Of a stretch of DNA of 64,000 bases, positions 9,573 to 19,244 are shown piece by piece (the first letter of the stretch is position 1; each line of letters begins with the position of its first letter). Origin of the DNA: Variovorax sp. YR216 (GTDB lineage: Bacteria > Pseudomonadota > Gammaproteobacteria > Burkholderiales > Burkholderiaceae_C). The position numbers and the translations under genes were made by a program. The stretch spans positions 124,001 through 188,000 of the forward strand of contig NZ_FNRO01000004.1 in the NCBI RefSeq assembly GCF_900107745.1. The letters run 5' to 3'. The notes beneath the pieces are model-generated. The model searched no databases, was not told where the DNA came from, and saw only the letters and a list, made by a program, of their open reading frames with translations.

Positions 9573-10541
9573 ATGATTCACAAGTTCGGCATCGCCCTGG
9601 CTGGCCTCACCTTCGGTGCAGCAGCGTTCGCACAGGCCAAGTGGGATCTGCCCACGGCCTATCCGCCCGCGAACTACCACACCGAGAACATCGTCCAGTT
9701 CGCGAAGGACGTCGATGCGGCGACTGGGGGCAAGCTCAAGATCACCGTGCATTCCAACGCATCGCTGTTCAAGGCGCCGGAGATCAAGCGCGCGGTGCAG
9801 AGCGGCCAGGCGCAGGCGGGCGAGATCCTGCTCGCCAACTTCGCGAACGAGAACCCGATCTATGCGCTCGACGGCGTACCCTTCCTCGCCACGACCTATC
9901 CTGAAGCGAAGAAGCTCTACGGAGCCTCCAAGCCCGCGATGGAAAAGCTGCTTGCCGCGCAAGGCGTCAAGGTCCTGTTCATGGTTCCCTGGGCGCCGCA
10001 GGGCATCTACTCGAAGAAGGAGATCGGCTCGGTGGCCGACTTGCGCGGGATCAAGTGGCGCGCCTACAGCCCGGCCACCGCGAAGATTGCCGAACTGATC
10101 GGCGCGCAGCCTGTACAGATCCAGCAGGCCGAGCTCAGCGCAGCGATGGCGACAGGTGTGATCGAAAGCTACATGAGCTCGGGCTCGACGGGCTACGACA
10201 CCAAGACCTACGAGAGCATCAAGAACTTCTACGACACGCAGGCCTGGATTCCGAAGAACGCCGTGCTCGTGAACGCCAAGGCCTTCGACGCGCTCGACCC
10301 GGCAACGAAGGACGCGGTCACCAAGGCCGCCGCCGATGCCGAAGCGCGCGGCTGGAAGGTCGCGCAAGAAAAGAACGACGAGTACAAGCGCCTGCTGACC
10401 GAGCGCGGCATGAAGATCCACAGGCCCTCGCCCAAGCTCGATGCGGACATGCGACAGGTCGGCACCATCATGCAGGCCGACTGGCTGAAGGTCGCGGGTC
10501 CCGATGGCGCGGCCATCGTGGACACCTACAAGAAGAACTGA
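9573..10541 (+). CDS. dctP: TRAP transporter solute-binding protein (DctP family)
   Basis: Periplasmic receptor of a tripartite ATP-independent transporter, usually for carboxylates. The signal peptide occupies residues 1-20 and ends 'AAAFAQA'. The mature protein shows the DctP fold, including 'GIKWRAYSPATAKI', the region that holds the carboxylate-clamping arginine. At 322 residues it is normal size. GGAGAG precedes the ATG. It is followed three bases later by dctQ. The substrate cannot be named from sequence. Confidence 0.92.
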   Translation: MIHKFGIALAGLTFGAAAFAQAKWDLPTAYPPANYHTENIVQFAKDVDAATGGKLKITVHSNASLFKAPEIKRAVQSGQAQAGEILLANFANENPIYALDGVPFLATTYPEAKKLYGASKPAMEKLLAAQGVKVLFMVPWAPQGIYSKKEIGSVADLRGIKWRAYSPATAKIAELIGAQPVQIQQAELSAAMATGVIESYMSSGSTGYDTKTYESIKNFYDTQAWIPKNAVLVNAKAFDALDPATKDAVTKAAADAEARGWKVAQEKNDEYKRLLTERGMKIHRPSPKLDADMRQVGTIMQADWLKVAGPDGAAIVDTYKKN

Positions 10542-10544
10542 CCC

Positions 10545-11141
10545 ATGACCCAGTCTTCGGCCGGGCACCCCGCGGGGGTCGCTCTCGACGGGAAGCGCGC
10601 GGGCCGCGCTCGCGTGTGGCTCGATCGCCTGTACGACGGTGCCGGCGCACTCGGGGCGCTCTGCGTGTTCGTCATCTTCGTGCTGATGGTGCTTGGCGGC
10701 GTCGGACGGCAGATGAACTGGCATGTGAGCGGCCTCAATGACGTGGTCGCGTGGCTGTGCGCGGCCGCCGGTTTCTTCGCGATGGCGCACGCCTTCCGCC
10801 ATGGCGATTTCGTGCGCGTGACGCTGCTGCTCGAAGTTGCGTCGCCAAGGGTTCGGCGCGCGCTCGACGTCGGCTGCCTGCTGATCGCAGCGGTCTCGGT
10901 GTCCTACCTGACCTACGCGGCCACCAGCTTCACCTGGGAGAGCTACGAGTTCGCCGAGATGGCCACCGGTCTCGTGGTGATACCGATCTGGATTCCCCAA
11001 TCGACCTTCGTGCTCGGCTGCTGGTTGCTCCTGATCGCGATGATCGACGAGTTGGCCGGCGTGCTGCGCGGCGACAAACCGAGCTACCAGCGCGCGGTCG
11101 AGGAGCGGCACGCGGCAGGCGATTTCTCCTCCGATGTATAG
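10545..11141 (+). CDS. dctQ: TRAP transporter small permease (DctQ family)
   Basis: Small inner-membrane subunit of the TRAP transporter. The 198 residues carry a basic N-terminal region of about 28 residues and then four hydrophobic helices, with a loop 'GGVGRQMNWHVSGLNDVV' typical of DctQ. It couples to DctM for sodium-driven uptake. The gap to dctM is unusually long for this operon type (155 bases) and holds a copy of the interspersed repeat. Confidence 0.9.
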   Translation: MTQSSAGHPAGVALDGKRAGRARVWLDRLYDGAGALGALCVFVIFVLMVLGGVGRQMNWHVSGLNDVVAWLCAAAGFFAMAHAFRHGDFVRVTLLLEVASPRVRRALDVGCLLIAAVSVSYLTYAATSFTWESYEFAEMATGLVVIPIWIPQSTFVLGCWLLLIAMIDELAGVLRGDKPSYQRAVEERHAAGDFSSDV

Positions 11142-11142
11142 G

Positions 11143-11238
11143 CACACCCCCAGGCTCGCGCACTTCGTGTCGCTCTCCACCCCCTTGCAGGGGGCAATCC
11201 CTGCGGCCCGGCAGAGCCGGTTCCGCGGGATTCCTGGC
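11143..11238. repeat. Interspersed hairpin repeat, copy 2 (dctQ-dctM gap)
   Basis: Same architecture as the copy at 3004, in the same orientation: C-rich start, 'CACTTCGTGTCGCTC', a CCCCCTTGCAGGGGG hairpin, then nested arms with CCGGCAGAGCCGG and 'TTCCGCGGGATTCCTGGC'. It begins two bases after the dctQ stop. Like copies 1 and 5 it separates two genes of one operon. Confidence 0.85.
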
Positions 11239-11296
11239 CTTGGCTGCATCGGTTTCATGCGACGCGGGCCGCGTGGCCGCCTGATGGACTACTGAA

Positions 11297-12610
11297 ATGC
11301 TCGAAACCCTTCTCATGGGCGCGCTGCTGCTCGCCATCATGCTGGTGCTGCTCGCCGGCGGCGTGTGGATCGCGATGACACTCGCGATCGTCGGGTGGGT
11401 CGGCCAGGCCTTCTTCACCCAGACGCTGCCCGCCAAGAATCTCTTCTCTTCGTTCTGGGAGTCGAATGCCTCCTGGGAGCTGGCCGCGCTGCCGCTCTTC
11501 ATCTGGATGGGCGAGATCCTCTTTCGCACGAAGCTGAGCGAGGAGATGTTCGAAGGCCTGCGGCCATGGCTCAACCGCGTGCCCGGGCGCCTGATGCACA
11601 CGACGATCATCGGCTGCGGCGTGTTCGGCTCGGTCTCCGGTTCATCCGCCGCGACCTGCGCAACGATCGCAAAGGTCGCGCTGCCGGAACTCGTGCGCCG
11701 CGGCTACAACGAGAAGCTGGCGATCGGCTCGCTGGCCACTGCGGGCACGCTGGGCATCCTGATCCCGCCGTCGATCACGATGGTGGTGTACGCAGTCGCG
11801 GCCGATGCGTCGATCATCCGCATCTTTCTCGCGGGCTTCCTGCCCGGGCTGCTGCTGATGCTGCTCTTCTCGGGCTATATCGGCTGGTGGAGCCTGCGCA
11901 ATCCCGACCAGGTCCCGCCCGCCGATCCGCCGACGACTTTCCGAGAGAAGATCCGGCTCTCGGGCAACCTGATCCCCTGCACGCTCCTGATTGTCTTCAT
12001 CGTGTGGGTGCTGGTCGCCGGCTGGGCCACGGCCACCGAATGCGCGGCATTCGGCGTGCTGGGCTCGCTCGCGATCGCCGCGTGGGGCCGAAGCCTCACG
12101 TGGCAGAACTTCAAGGACGGGATCATGGGCGCCACGCGCACGAGCTGCATGATCATGTTCATCCTTGCGGGCGCGGCCTTCCTGACCAAGACCATGGCCT
12201 TCACCGGCATCCCGCGCGAGCTCGCGGAGTGGGTGGACAGCATGCACCTTTCGCCCTACGCGCTGATCGGCGCGCTGGTGCTGGTCTATCTGGTACTTGG
12301 GACCGCGCTCGACGGGATTTCGATGATCGTGCTGACCAGCGCCGTCGTGCTGCCGATGATCCAGAAGGCGGGGTTCGACCTCGTGTGGTTCGGCATCTTC
12401 ATCGTGCTGCTGGTCGAGATCGCGGAAGTCACGCCACCGGTCGGCTTCAACCTGTTCGTGCTGCAGAACATGACCGGCAAGGACAGCAACGTGATCGCGA
12501 AGGCGGCGATTCCGTTCTTCTTCTGTCTCGTGCTCTGCATCGCTCTGATCACCGTGTTCCCGAGCATCGTGACCATCCTGCCGGACGTCGTGATGGGGGC
12601 GGACAAATAG
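11297..12610 (+). CDS. dctM: TRAP transporter large permease (DctM family)
   Basis: Main transport subunit of the TRAP system: 437 residues and about 12 membrane helices. Characteristic segments include 'GVFGSVSGSSAATCATIAKV' and 'ATAGTLGILIPPSITMVVY' (about residues 112-160) and 'EVTPPVGFNLFVLQ' near the C-terminus, which form the substrate and sodium sites in the family. It completes dctPQM. Length is normal. Confidence 0.93.
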   Translation: MLETLLMGALLLAIMLVLLAGGVWIAMTLAIVGWVGQAFFTQTLPAKNLFSSFWESNASWELAALPLFIWMGEILFRTKLSEEMFEGLRPWLNRVPGRLMHTTIIGCGVFGSVSGSSAATCATIAKVALPELVRRGYNEKLAIGSLATAGTLGILIPPSITMVVYAVAADASIIRIFLAGFLPGLLLMLLFSGYIGWWSLRNPDQVPPADPPTTFREKIRLSGNLIPCTLLIVFIVWVLVAGWATATECAAFGVLGSLAIAAWGRSLTWQNFKDGIMGATRTSCMIMFILAGAAFLTKTMAFTGIPRELAEWVDSMHLSPYALIGALVLVYLVLGTALDGISMIVLTSAVVLPMIQKAGFDLVWFGIFIVLLVEIAEVTPPVGFNLFVLQNMTGKDSNVIAKAAIPFFFCLVLCIALITVFPSIVTILPDVVMGADK

Positions 12611-12637
12611 GCGGCATGGCCCGACGACAATCGCCCC

Positions 12638-13015
12638 ATGCTGCTGAACGTCTTCGTCATCTGTGTCTCCGCGTGCGTCGGCGCGCTGCTTCGCTGGGGC
12701 TTCTCGACCTGGCTCAACCCGGGCGGCTGGTTGCCGTGGGGCACGCTGGCCGTGAACCTGATCGGCGGCTATCTGGTCGGCCTTGCGATCGCCGGTTTCA
12801 CGGCACTGCCTGATATCAATCCGGCATGGCGGCTGATCGTGGTCACGGGGTTCCTGGGTTCTCTCACCACCTTTTCAAGCTTCTCCGCCGAGGTCGTCGG
12901 CATGATGGTGGCCGGACGACCAGGGGATGCGCTGGTGACGGTCGCGCTTCACCTTGGCGGCTCGCTGCTGCTCACCTGGCTCGGCTTCAGGACCGTTCAA
13001 TACCTCATGGCTTGA
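12638..13015 (+). CDS. crcB: Fluoride exporter CrcB/Fluc
   Basis: Dual-topology fluoride channel of 125 residues and four membrane helices. Signatures seen: 'GALLRWGFS' near residue 15, 'GTLAVNLIGGYLVGL' (the conserved asparagine helix), and 'GFLGSLTTFSSFSAEV', which holds the phenylalanine box and central sodium site. There is no room for a fluoride riboswitch in the 27 bases after dctM, so expression is probably by read-through or constitutive. Confidence 0.92.
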   Translation: MLLNVFVICVSACVGALLRWGFSTWLNPGGWLPWGTLAVNLIGGYLVGLAIAGFTALPDINPAWRLIVVTGFLGSLTTFSSFSAEVVGMMVAGRPGDALVTVALHLGGSLLLTWLGFRTVQYLMA

Positions 13016-13054
13016 GCGGAGATCGCAGAGGGGCGATCGATAGAATCGATCGCG

Positions 13055-16006
13055 ATGCCCCTTGTCTTTCTCGTCGCACTTCCGTTCGTCGCCAGCGTGC
13101 TCGCCGCGCTGCTGCCTTCGGATGCGCGAAATCGTGAATCGACACTCGCGGGCCTCGTCGCGCTGGGGTGCGCGGTGCAAGCCGCGTGGTTCTTCCCGGA
13201 AGTCGCCGGCGGCGAGGTGATCCAGCAGAGGATCGAGTGGCTGCCCGTCCTCGGACTCGATCTCGTCTTCCGCATGGATGGCTTTGCATGGCTGTTCTGC
13301 ATGCTCGTGCTGGGGATCGGAACGTTGGTGGTGCTGTACGCGCGCTACTACATGTCGCCGTCCGACCCCGTACCGCGATTCTTCTCGTTCCTGCTCGCGT
13401 TCATGGGCGCGATGATGGGCGTGGTCCTGTCGGGCAACATCATCCAGTTGGTGCTGTTCTGGGAACTCACCAGTCTTTTCTCCTTCTTGCTGATCGGCTA
13501 CTGGCACCACCGGCGCGATGCGCGCCGCGGCGCGACCATGGCGCTCGTGGTCACCGGCGCGGGCGGCCTGTGCCTGCTGGCCGGCGCGCTGATCCTGGGG
13601 CGCATCGCCGGCAGCTACGACCTCGACGTGGTGCTCGCGTCGGGCAACGCGATCCGCGCACATCCTCTCTACCCCGCCGCGCTCGTGCTGGTGCTGCTCG
13701 GCGCCTTCACCAAGAGCGCACAGTTTCCATTCCATTTCTGGCTGCCTCGCGCGATGGCGGCGCCCACGCCCGTTTCGTCCTACCTGCATTCGGCCACGAT
13801 GGTGAAGCTCGGCGTGTTCCTCATGGCACGCCTTTGGCCGGTGCTGTCGGGCACCGAGCAATGGTTCTGGCTGGTCGGCGGTGCCGGCGCGATCACGCTG
13901 CTGCTCGGCGGCTACGTGGCGATGTTCCAGCGCGACCTGAAGGCGCTGCTGGCGTACTCGACGATCTCGCACCTCGGACTCATCACCCTTCTGCTGGGCC
14001 TCAACAGCCCGCTCGCGGCGGTGGCGGCGGTCTTCCACATCATGAACCACGCGACCTTCAAGGCGTCGCTCTTCATGGCAGCCGGCATCATCGACCACGA
14101 GAGCGGCACGCGCGACATCCGCAAGCTCAGCGGCTTGCTCAAACTGATGCCGATCACCGGCACGCTGGCGATCATCGCGAGCGCATCGATGGCCGGCGTG
14201 CCGCTGCTCAACGGCTTCCTGTCGAAGGAGATGTTCTTCGCCGAGACGGTGTTCATCGAGGCCACCCCATGGGTGAGCCGCAGCCTGCCGATCGTCGCGA
14301 CGATCGCCGGTCTCTTCAGCGTGGCCTATTCGGCCCGCTTCGTGTTCGATGTGTTCTTCGGCCCGCCCTGCGCGTCCCCCGAGGTGCCCAGGCAGCCGCA
14401 CGAGCCGCCTCACTGGATGCGGGTGCCGGTGGAACTCCTGGTGCTGATCTGCCTGGTCGTGGGCGTCGCGCCCGCATGGTCGGTCGGCGCGTTTCTCGCG
14501 ACGGCCGCAAGGCCGGTCGTCGGCGGTGTCCTGCCGGAATACAGCCTTGCGGTGTGGCACGGATTCAACCTGCCCCTGCTCATGAGTTTCATCGCACTGG
14601 TCGGCGGTGGAATGCTCTACCTGTTGCAACGCCGCGGCCGCGAACGCGGCGTGCTGGCGGAAGCGACGACGCCACTGCTGCATCGCTTCGACGGCCAGCG
14701 CATCTTCGAGAACCTGCTGGCGCGCCTGAGCGAGACCGGCCGCCGCAGCCGCCGGATTCTCGGCACGCGGCGCCTGCAGATCCAGCTGTTGCTGCTCGTC
14801 GGCGTCGCGATGTCCGGTGCGGCCGCGGCGCTCCACTTCACGCCGGCTGCACGCGGATCGCGCGAGCTGCTGCCCTTCTCGCCGATGTTCGCGATGATCT
14901 GGCTGATCGGCTGTACCTGCGCGATCGCCGCCGCGCAGCAGGCCAAGTTCCATCGCCTCGCGTCGCTGATGCTGGCCTCGGCCGCCGGGCTGGTGAGCTG
15001 CATCACCTACATCTGGTTCTCGGCGCCCGACCTCGCGCTCACGCAGCTCGTGGTGGAGGCGGTGACGACCGTGCTGATCCTCCTCGGCCTGCGCTGGCTG
15101 CCGATGCGCACCGCAACGCCCGAGCCCACCTGGACTTGGTTGCGTCAATGGGGTCGGCGCGGCCGCGACCTGGCGATCGCCATCACTGCCGGCGCGGGCC
15201 TTGGCTCGATCGCCTGGATGATGATGACGCGCACCTTCCCGCAAAGCATCTCGCCCTTCTTCCTCGACAACGCGCTGACACGCGGCGGCGGCACCAACGT
15301 GGTCAACGTGATGCTCGTCGACTTCCGCGGCTTCGACACCTTCGGCGAGATCACGGTGCTCGGTGTCGTGGCGCTGACGGTTTATGCGCTGCTGCGCCGC
15401 TTCCGGCCTGCGCCGGAATCGATGGCGCTGCCGCGGCAGCAGCGCGCGTATCCGGACGACGGCAGCAGCGACCTGCTCAATCCGCGCCGCGCCAAGGACA
15501 CCGCGGTCGGCTACCTGATGGTCCCGGCGGTGCTCGTGCGGTTGCTGCTGCCGCTGTCGGTGCTGGTGTCGGTCTACTTCTTCATGCGCGGTCACAACCA
15601 GCCCGGCGGCGGCTTCGTCGCTGGCCTGGTGATGTCGGTGGCCTTGGTGCTCCAGTACATGGTGTCCGGCACCGAATGGGTGGAAGAGCATCTGCGCATC
15701 TATCCGCGGCGCTGGATCGCCGTCGGGCTGCTGCTTGCGCTGATCACGGGCGACGGCGCGATCCTCCTCGGCTACCCCTTCCTCACCACGCATACCGCGC
15801 ATCTGCACCTGCCGCTGCTCGGCGAAGTGCATGTGCCGAGCGCGCTGTTCTTCGACACCGGCGTGTTCGCGCTGGTGCTCGGCGCCACCATGCTGATCCT
15901 CACCGCGCTGGCGCACCAGTCGATCCGCAGCCACCGCTGGTCCGACGAGCAGGCCGAGAAGGAAGCCGAGCGCGCCGCCACGGCCGAAGTCAAGGATGCC
16001 GCCTGA
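13055..16006 (+). CDS. mrpA: Mrp/Pha cation:proton antiporter subunit A with fused subunit B
   Basis: Largest subunit of the Mrp antiporter, homologous to NuoL of complex I; it exports sodium or potassium against protons. At 983 residues it is the long group-2 form: a NuoL-like core (about 1-500, with 'WELTSLFSFLLIGYW', 'KSAQFPFHFWLP' and 'HSATMVKLGV'), then an MrpA C-terminal part and an MrpB domain from about residue 820 ('MRGHNQPGGGFVAGL'). No separate mrpB gene is present, consistent with the fusion. Downstream subunits overlap by one to four bases. Confidence 0.93.
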   Translation: MPLVFLVALPFVASVLAALLPSDARNRESTLAGLVALGCAVQAAWFFPEVAGGEVIQQRIEWLPVLGLDLVFRMDGFAWLFCMLVLGIGTLVVLYARYYMSPSDPVPRFFSFLLAFMGAMMGVVLSGNIIQLVLFWELTSLFSFLLIGYWHHRRDARRGATMALVVTGAGGLCLLAGALILGRIAGSYDLDVVLASGNAIRAHPLYPAALVLVLLGAFTKSAQFPFHFWLPRAMAAPTPVSSYLHSATMVKLGVFLMARLWPVLSGTEQWFWLVGGAGAITLLLGGYVAMFQRDLKALLAYSTISHLGLITLLLGLNSPLAAVAAVFHIMNHATFKASLFMAAGIIDHESGTRDIRKLSGLLKLMPITGTLAIIASASMAGVPLLNGFLSKEMFFAETVFIEATPWVSRSLPIVATIAGLFSVAYSARFVFDVFFGPPCASPEVPRQPHEPPHWMRVPVELLVLICLVVGVAPAWSVGAFLATAARPVVGGVLPEYSLAVWHGFNLPLLMSFIALVGGGMLYLLQRRGRERGVLAEATTPLLHRFDGQRIFENLLARLSETGRRSRRILGTRRLQIQLLLLVGVAMSGAAAALHFTPAARGSRELLPFSPMFAMIWLIGCTCAIAAAQQAKFHRLASLMLASAAGLVSCITYIWFSAPDLALTQLVVEAVTTVLILLGLRWLPMRTATPEPTWTWLRQWGRRGRDLAIAITAGAGLGSIAWMMMTRTFPQSISPFFLDNALTRGGGTNVVNVMLVDFRGFDTFGEITVLGVVALTVYALLRRFRPAPESMALPRQQRAYPDDGSSDLLNPRRAKDTAVGYLMVPAVLVRLLLPLSVLVSVYFFMRGHNQPGGGFVAGLVMSVALVLQYMVSGTEWVEEHLRIYPRRWIAVGLLLALITGDGAILLGYPFLTTHTAHLHLPLLGEVHVPSALFFDTGVFALVLGATMLILTALAHQSIRSHRWSDEQAEKEAERAATAEVKDAA

Positions 16007-16359
16007 TGGAAATCGTCCTCGCCATCGCCATCGCCATCCTCACCGCGTCTGGGGTGTACCTGCTGCTGCGTCCGCGCACCTTCCAGGTGATCATGGGCCT
16101 CACGCTGATCTCCTATGCGGTCAACCTGTTCATCTTCAGCATGGGGCGCCTCAAGGTCGACAGCGAACCGGTGCTGACGCCGGGCTTCGCCGCCACGCTC
16201 GCCAACACGGCAGACCCGATGCCGCAGGCGCTGGTGCTCACCGCCATCGTGATCGGCTTCGCGATGACCGCCCTCTTCCTGGTGGTCCTCCTCGCCTCGC
16301 GAGGGCTCACCGGCACCGATCACGTCGACGGTGAAGAGCGCCGGGGGACCGACCCGTGA
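16006..16359 (+). CDS. mrpC: Mrp antiporter subunit C
   Basis: NuoK-like subunit of 117 residues and three membrane helices. It contains 'GVYLLLRPRTFQVIMGLTLI', a family hallmark, and 'DPMPQALVLTAIVIGFA' in the third helix. The ATG overlaps the mrpA stop by one base. It has a short acidic tail. Confidence 0.92.
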   Translation: MEIVLAIAIAILTASGVYLLLRPRTFQVIMGLTLISYAVNLFIFSMGRLKVDSEPVLTPGFAATLANTADPMPQALVLTAIVIGFAMTALFLVVLLASRGLTGTDHVDGEERRGTDP

Positions 16360-18056
16360 CCGGCTTCTTCCACCTGCTCGACCGCATGCTCGAACTGAGC
16401 ATGCCGCACCTCGTCGCCGCGCCGATCCTGGTGCCGATGCTCACCGCCGCGCTCATGCTGCTGCTGCGCGAGGAACGCCGCCGGACCAAATCGGCGCTCA
16501 GCGTGGCGTCGGGCCTGATCGGCCTCCTGGTCGCGCTCGCGCTGCTGCGGTGGGTCAACGCGCCGGCCACCGGCGGCGGCCCCGGCTCGATCGGCGTCTA
16601 TCTGCCGGGCAACTGGCAGGCGCCTTTCGGCATCGTGCTGGTCGCCGACCGGCTGTCGACGATGATGGTCGCGCTGACCGGCGTCGTGGCCTTCGCGGCG
16701 TCGATCTATTCGACCTCGCGCTGGGACCGCGCCGGCGTGCATTTCCATCCGCTGCTGCAATTGCAGCTGATGGGCCTCAACGGCGCCTTCCTCACTGGCG
16801 ACCTGTTCAATCTCTTCGTCTTCTTCGAAGTGATGCTTGCCGCCTCGTACGGCCTGCTGCTGCACGGTTCGGGGCGCGGGCGCGTTCACGCGGGCCTGCA
16901 CTACATCGCGATCAACCTCGCGGCATCGTCGCTGTTCCTCATCGGCGCCGCGATGCTCTACGGCGTGACCGGCACGCTCAACATGGCCGACCTCGGCGTG
17001 AAGATCGCGCAGATCAACCCGGCGGACCGTGGGCTGGTGCATGCCGCGGCAGCCATCCTCGCCACGGCCTTCTTCGCCAAGGCAGGCGCGTGGCCGCTCA
17101 ATTTCTGGCTGGTGCCCGCCTACAGCTCGGCCGTTTCGCCGGTCGGCGCCGTGTTTGCGCTCTTGACCAAACTCGGCATCTACGCCTTGCTGCGGCTCTG
17201 GACGCTGATGTTCGCCCCCGACACAGGCGCATCGGCGGGGTTCGGGCAACACGTGCTGATCGCGATGGGCCTGGCGACGCTCTTCGTGGGCGCGCTCGGC
17301 ATCGTGGGCACGCAGCGGCTGTCGAATCTCGCCGGCTTCAGCGTCCTGATCTCCGCCGGCACGCTGCTAACCGCGGTCGGCTTCGGCCGCGCGGCCGTGT
17401 GGGCCGGTGCGCTCTACTACCTGCTCAGCTCGACCTTGGCGGTGAGCGCCTTCTTCCTGCTCATCGACATGATCGAACGCTGGCGCAATGCCGGCATGAG
17501 CGTCGCACCGCACGAGGGGGCGGACGACGTGCCCTTCCTTTCCGCCGACCTGCAGCACATGGACAACGTGAACCTCGACGACAACGCGCAGGCGCTCTAC
17601 GGCCGCGCGATTCCGGCCGGTGTGGCGTTCCTCGGGCTCGGCTTCGTCGGCTGCACGATCCTGCTCGCCGGATTGCCGCCGCTGTCGGGCTTCCTCGGCA
17701 AGTTCGCGATGTTGTCTGGTCTGCTCGACGCCACGCGGATCACGCCGGCGGCCTGGAGCTTCCTGGTGCTGTTGCTGATGTCCGGCTTCTTCACGCTCAT
17801 TGCGTTCAGCCGCACCGGCATCCGGCACTTCTGGACGCAGGAGCACGGCCACCTGCCGTCGCTGCCCGCCGTGGAGGTGATCCCGGTCGGGTTGCTGCTC
17901 GCCGCCTGCCTCGCGCTGGCGCTCGGCGCCGGACCGGCCATGCAGCATGCCGTCGCCACGGCCGAGGGATTGCGCACGCCAACGGCCTATCGCGACGCGG
18001 TGCTTCATGCACGCGAAGTGCCCAGCCCTGCGCCAAAACCTGGAGTCGCAAAATGA
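16356..18056 (+). CDS. mrpD: Mrp antiporter subunit D
   Basis: Second antiporter-like subunit, homologous to NuoM/NuoN: 566 residues with about 14 helices. Visible signatures include 'GDLFNLFVFFEVMLAASYGL' with the conserved glutamate in helix 5 and 'FFAKAGAWPLNFWLVPAY' with the key lysine. An insert of about 50 hydrophilic residues near 375-415 precedes the last helices. GTG is the start codon and overlaps mrpC by four bases. Confidence 0.93.
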   Translation: MTGFFHLLDRMLELSMPHLVAAPILVPMLTAALMLLLREERRRTKSALSVASGLIGLLVALALLRWVNAPATGGGPGSIGVYLPGNWQAPFGIVLVADRLSTMMVALTGVVAFAASIYSTSRWDRAGVHFHPLLQLQLMGLNGAFLTGDLFNLFVFFEVMLAASYGLLLHGSGRGRVHAGLHYIAINLAASSLFLIGAAMLYGVTGTLNMADLGVKIAQINPADRGLVHAAAAILATAFFAKAGAWPLNFWLVPAYSSAVSPVGAVFALLTKLGIYALLRLWTLMFAPDTGASAGFGQHVLIAMGLATLFVGALGIVGTQRLSNLAGFSVLISAGTLLTAVGFGRAAVWAGALYYLLSSTLAVSAFFLLIDMIERWRNAGMSVAPHEGADDVPFLSADLQHMDNVNLDDNAQALYGRAIPAGVAFLGLGFVGCTILLAGLPPLSGFLGKFAMLSGLLDATRITPAAWSFLVLLLMSGFFTLIAFSRTGIRHFWTQEHGHLPSLPAVEVIPVGLLLAACLALALGAGPAMQHAVATAEGLRTPTAYRDAVLHAREVPSPAPKPGVAK

Positions 18057-18550
18057 TCAAGCGCTGGCTCCCCTTCCCGCCGCTGTCGCTGGGCCTCTTC
18101 GTGGTCTGGCTGCTGCTCAACCAGTCGCTCGACGTGGCGACGCTGCTTCTGGCCGCGATCTTCGCCATCGCAGTGCCGCTGCTCACACAGTCGCTTCGCC
18201 CGCGGCGGACGGTGCGCATCCGTCGGCCGGGCACGGCAGTGAAGCTCGCCTTCGTGGTCCTGCACGACATGGTCGAATCCGCCCTGACCGTGGCGCGCCT
18301 CCTGCTAACCCGCCGCAACGACGAGATGCAGTCGCGCTTCGTGCGCGTTCCGCTCGAATTGCGCGATCCCAACGCGCTCGCGGCGCTCGCGATGATCGTC
18401 TGCCTCACGCCCGGCACGGCGTGGGGCGAGATCTCGCTCGATCGCTCGAGCCTGCTGATCCACCTGTTCGACGAGCGTGACCCCGAGGCCTTCATCGCGC
18501 TCGTGAAGTCGCGCTACGAACGCCCGCTGATGGAGATCTTCGAACCATGA
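18053..18550 (+). CDS. mrpE: Mrp antiporter subunit E
   Basis: 165-residue membrane subunit with two N-terminal helices and a cytosolic C-terminal domain ending 'RYERPLMEIFEP'. The family segment 'MIVCLTPGTAWGEIS' is present near residue 110. The ATG overlaps the mrpD stop as ATGA. It is needed for assembly of the full Mrp complex in characterised systems. Confidence 0.9.
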   Translation: MIKRWLPFPPLSLGLFVVWLLLNQSLDVATLLLAAIFAIAVPLLTQSLRPRRTVRIRRPGTAVKLAFVVLHDMVESALTVARLLLTRRNDEMQSRFVRVPLELRDPNALAALAMIVCLTPGTAWGEISLDRSSLLIHLFDERDPEAFIALVKSRYERPLMEIFEP

Positions 18551-18825
18551 CGCCAGTCCTCTTCTGGGCGCTCAAGCTCGCTCTGTTTCTTCTCGCGGTG
18601 GCGATGCTCTGCGCGGTCACGCGGCTGCTCATCGGCCCGACTGCGCAGGACCGCGTGATGGCGCTCGACTGCCTCTACATCAACGGCATGCTGATGATGC
18701 TCGTCCTCGGCATCAACTACACCAGTAACGTCTACTTCGAGGCCGCGATGCTGATCGCGCTGTTCGGCTTCCTCGGCTCGACGGCGCTGGCGAAATTCCT
18801 CCTGCGCGGCGAGGTGATCGAATGA
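18547..18825 (+). CDS. mrpF: Mrp antiporter subunit F
   Basis: 92-residue subunit with three membrane helices. It carries the family signature 'LLIGPTAQDRVMALDCL' at about residues 27-43. It overlaps mrpE and mrpG by four bases on each side, so translation is coupled through the operon. Confidence 0.9.
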   Translation: MTPVLFWALKLALFLLAVAMLCAVTRLLIGPTAQDRVMALDCLYINGMLMMLVLGINYTSNVYFEAAMLIALFGFLGSTALAKFLLRGEVIE

Positions 18826-19175
18826 ACGACCTCATCGCCACGCCACTGCCCGTGTGGGCGGAAATCCTGACCGCGGCCTTCGCGGTGCTGGGTGCCGCCT
18901 TCGCGGCCATCGGATCGTTCGGGCTCGTGCGGCTGCCGACCTTCTTCCGCCGCATCCATCCGCCGACACTCGGCGCGACGCTGGGGGTCTGGAGCATCAC
19001 GCTCGCGACCATCATCTACTTTTCGGTACAAGGCGGCAGCCTGTTCCTGCACGCCGTGTTGATCACGCTTTTCGTGGCCTTGTCTGCGCCGGTGACGACC
19101 ATTTTCCTGATGCGCGCCGCGCTCTTCCGCGAGCGGCTCAAGGGCGGCAACGTCCCCAGCGCAGATTCCCGATAA
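18822..19175 (+). CDS. mrpG: Mrp antiporter subunit G
   Basis: Last gene of the operon: 117 residues, three helices, with 'IGSFGLVRLPTFFRRIHPPT' at about residues 27-46, typical of MnhG/PhaG. Its presence makes the operon complete as A(B)-C-D-E-F-G. It likely serves pH and cation homeostasis. Confidence 0.9.
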   Translation: MNDLIATPLPVWAEILTAAFAVLGAAFAAIGSFGLVRLPTFFRRIHPPTLGATLGVWSITLATIIYFSVQGGSLFLHAVLITLFVALSAPVTTIFLMRAALFRERLKGGNVPSADSR

Positions 19176-19244
19176 CCCTGAAGACTTGGCCCCGGCCATG
19201 CAAAGGCGGATCATCCCATCGCAATGTTTCCTGGAGTTCGTGCC

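Noticed and set aside
12611..12637. Fluoride riboswitch before crcB
   Set aside because: Only 27 bases separate dctM and crcB, too short for the riboswitch, and no conserved core was seen.
12875..15934. A 1019-codon minus-strand frame opposite mrpA
   Set aside because: Low-complexity, no domain, antisense to a convincing antiporter gene.
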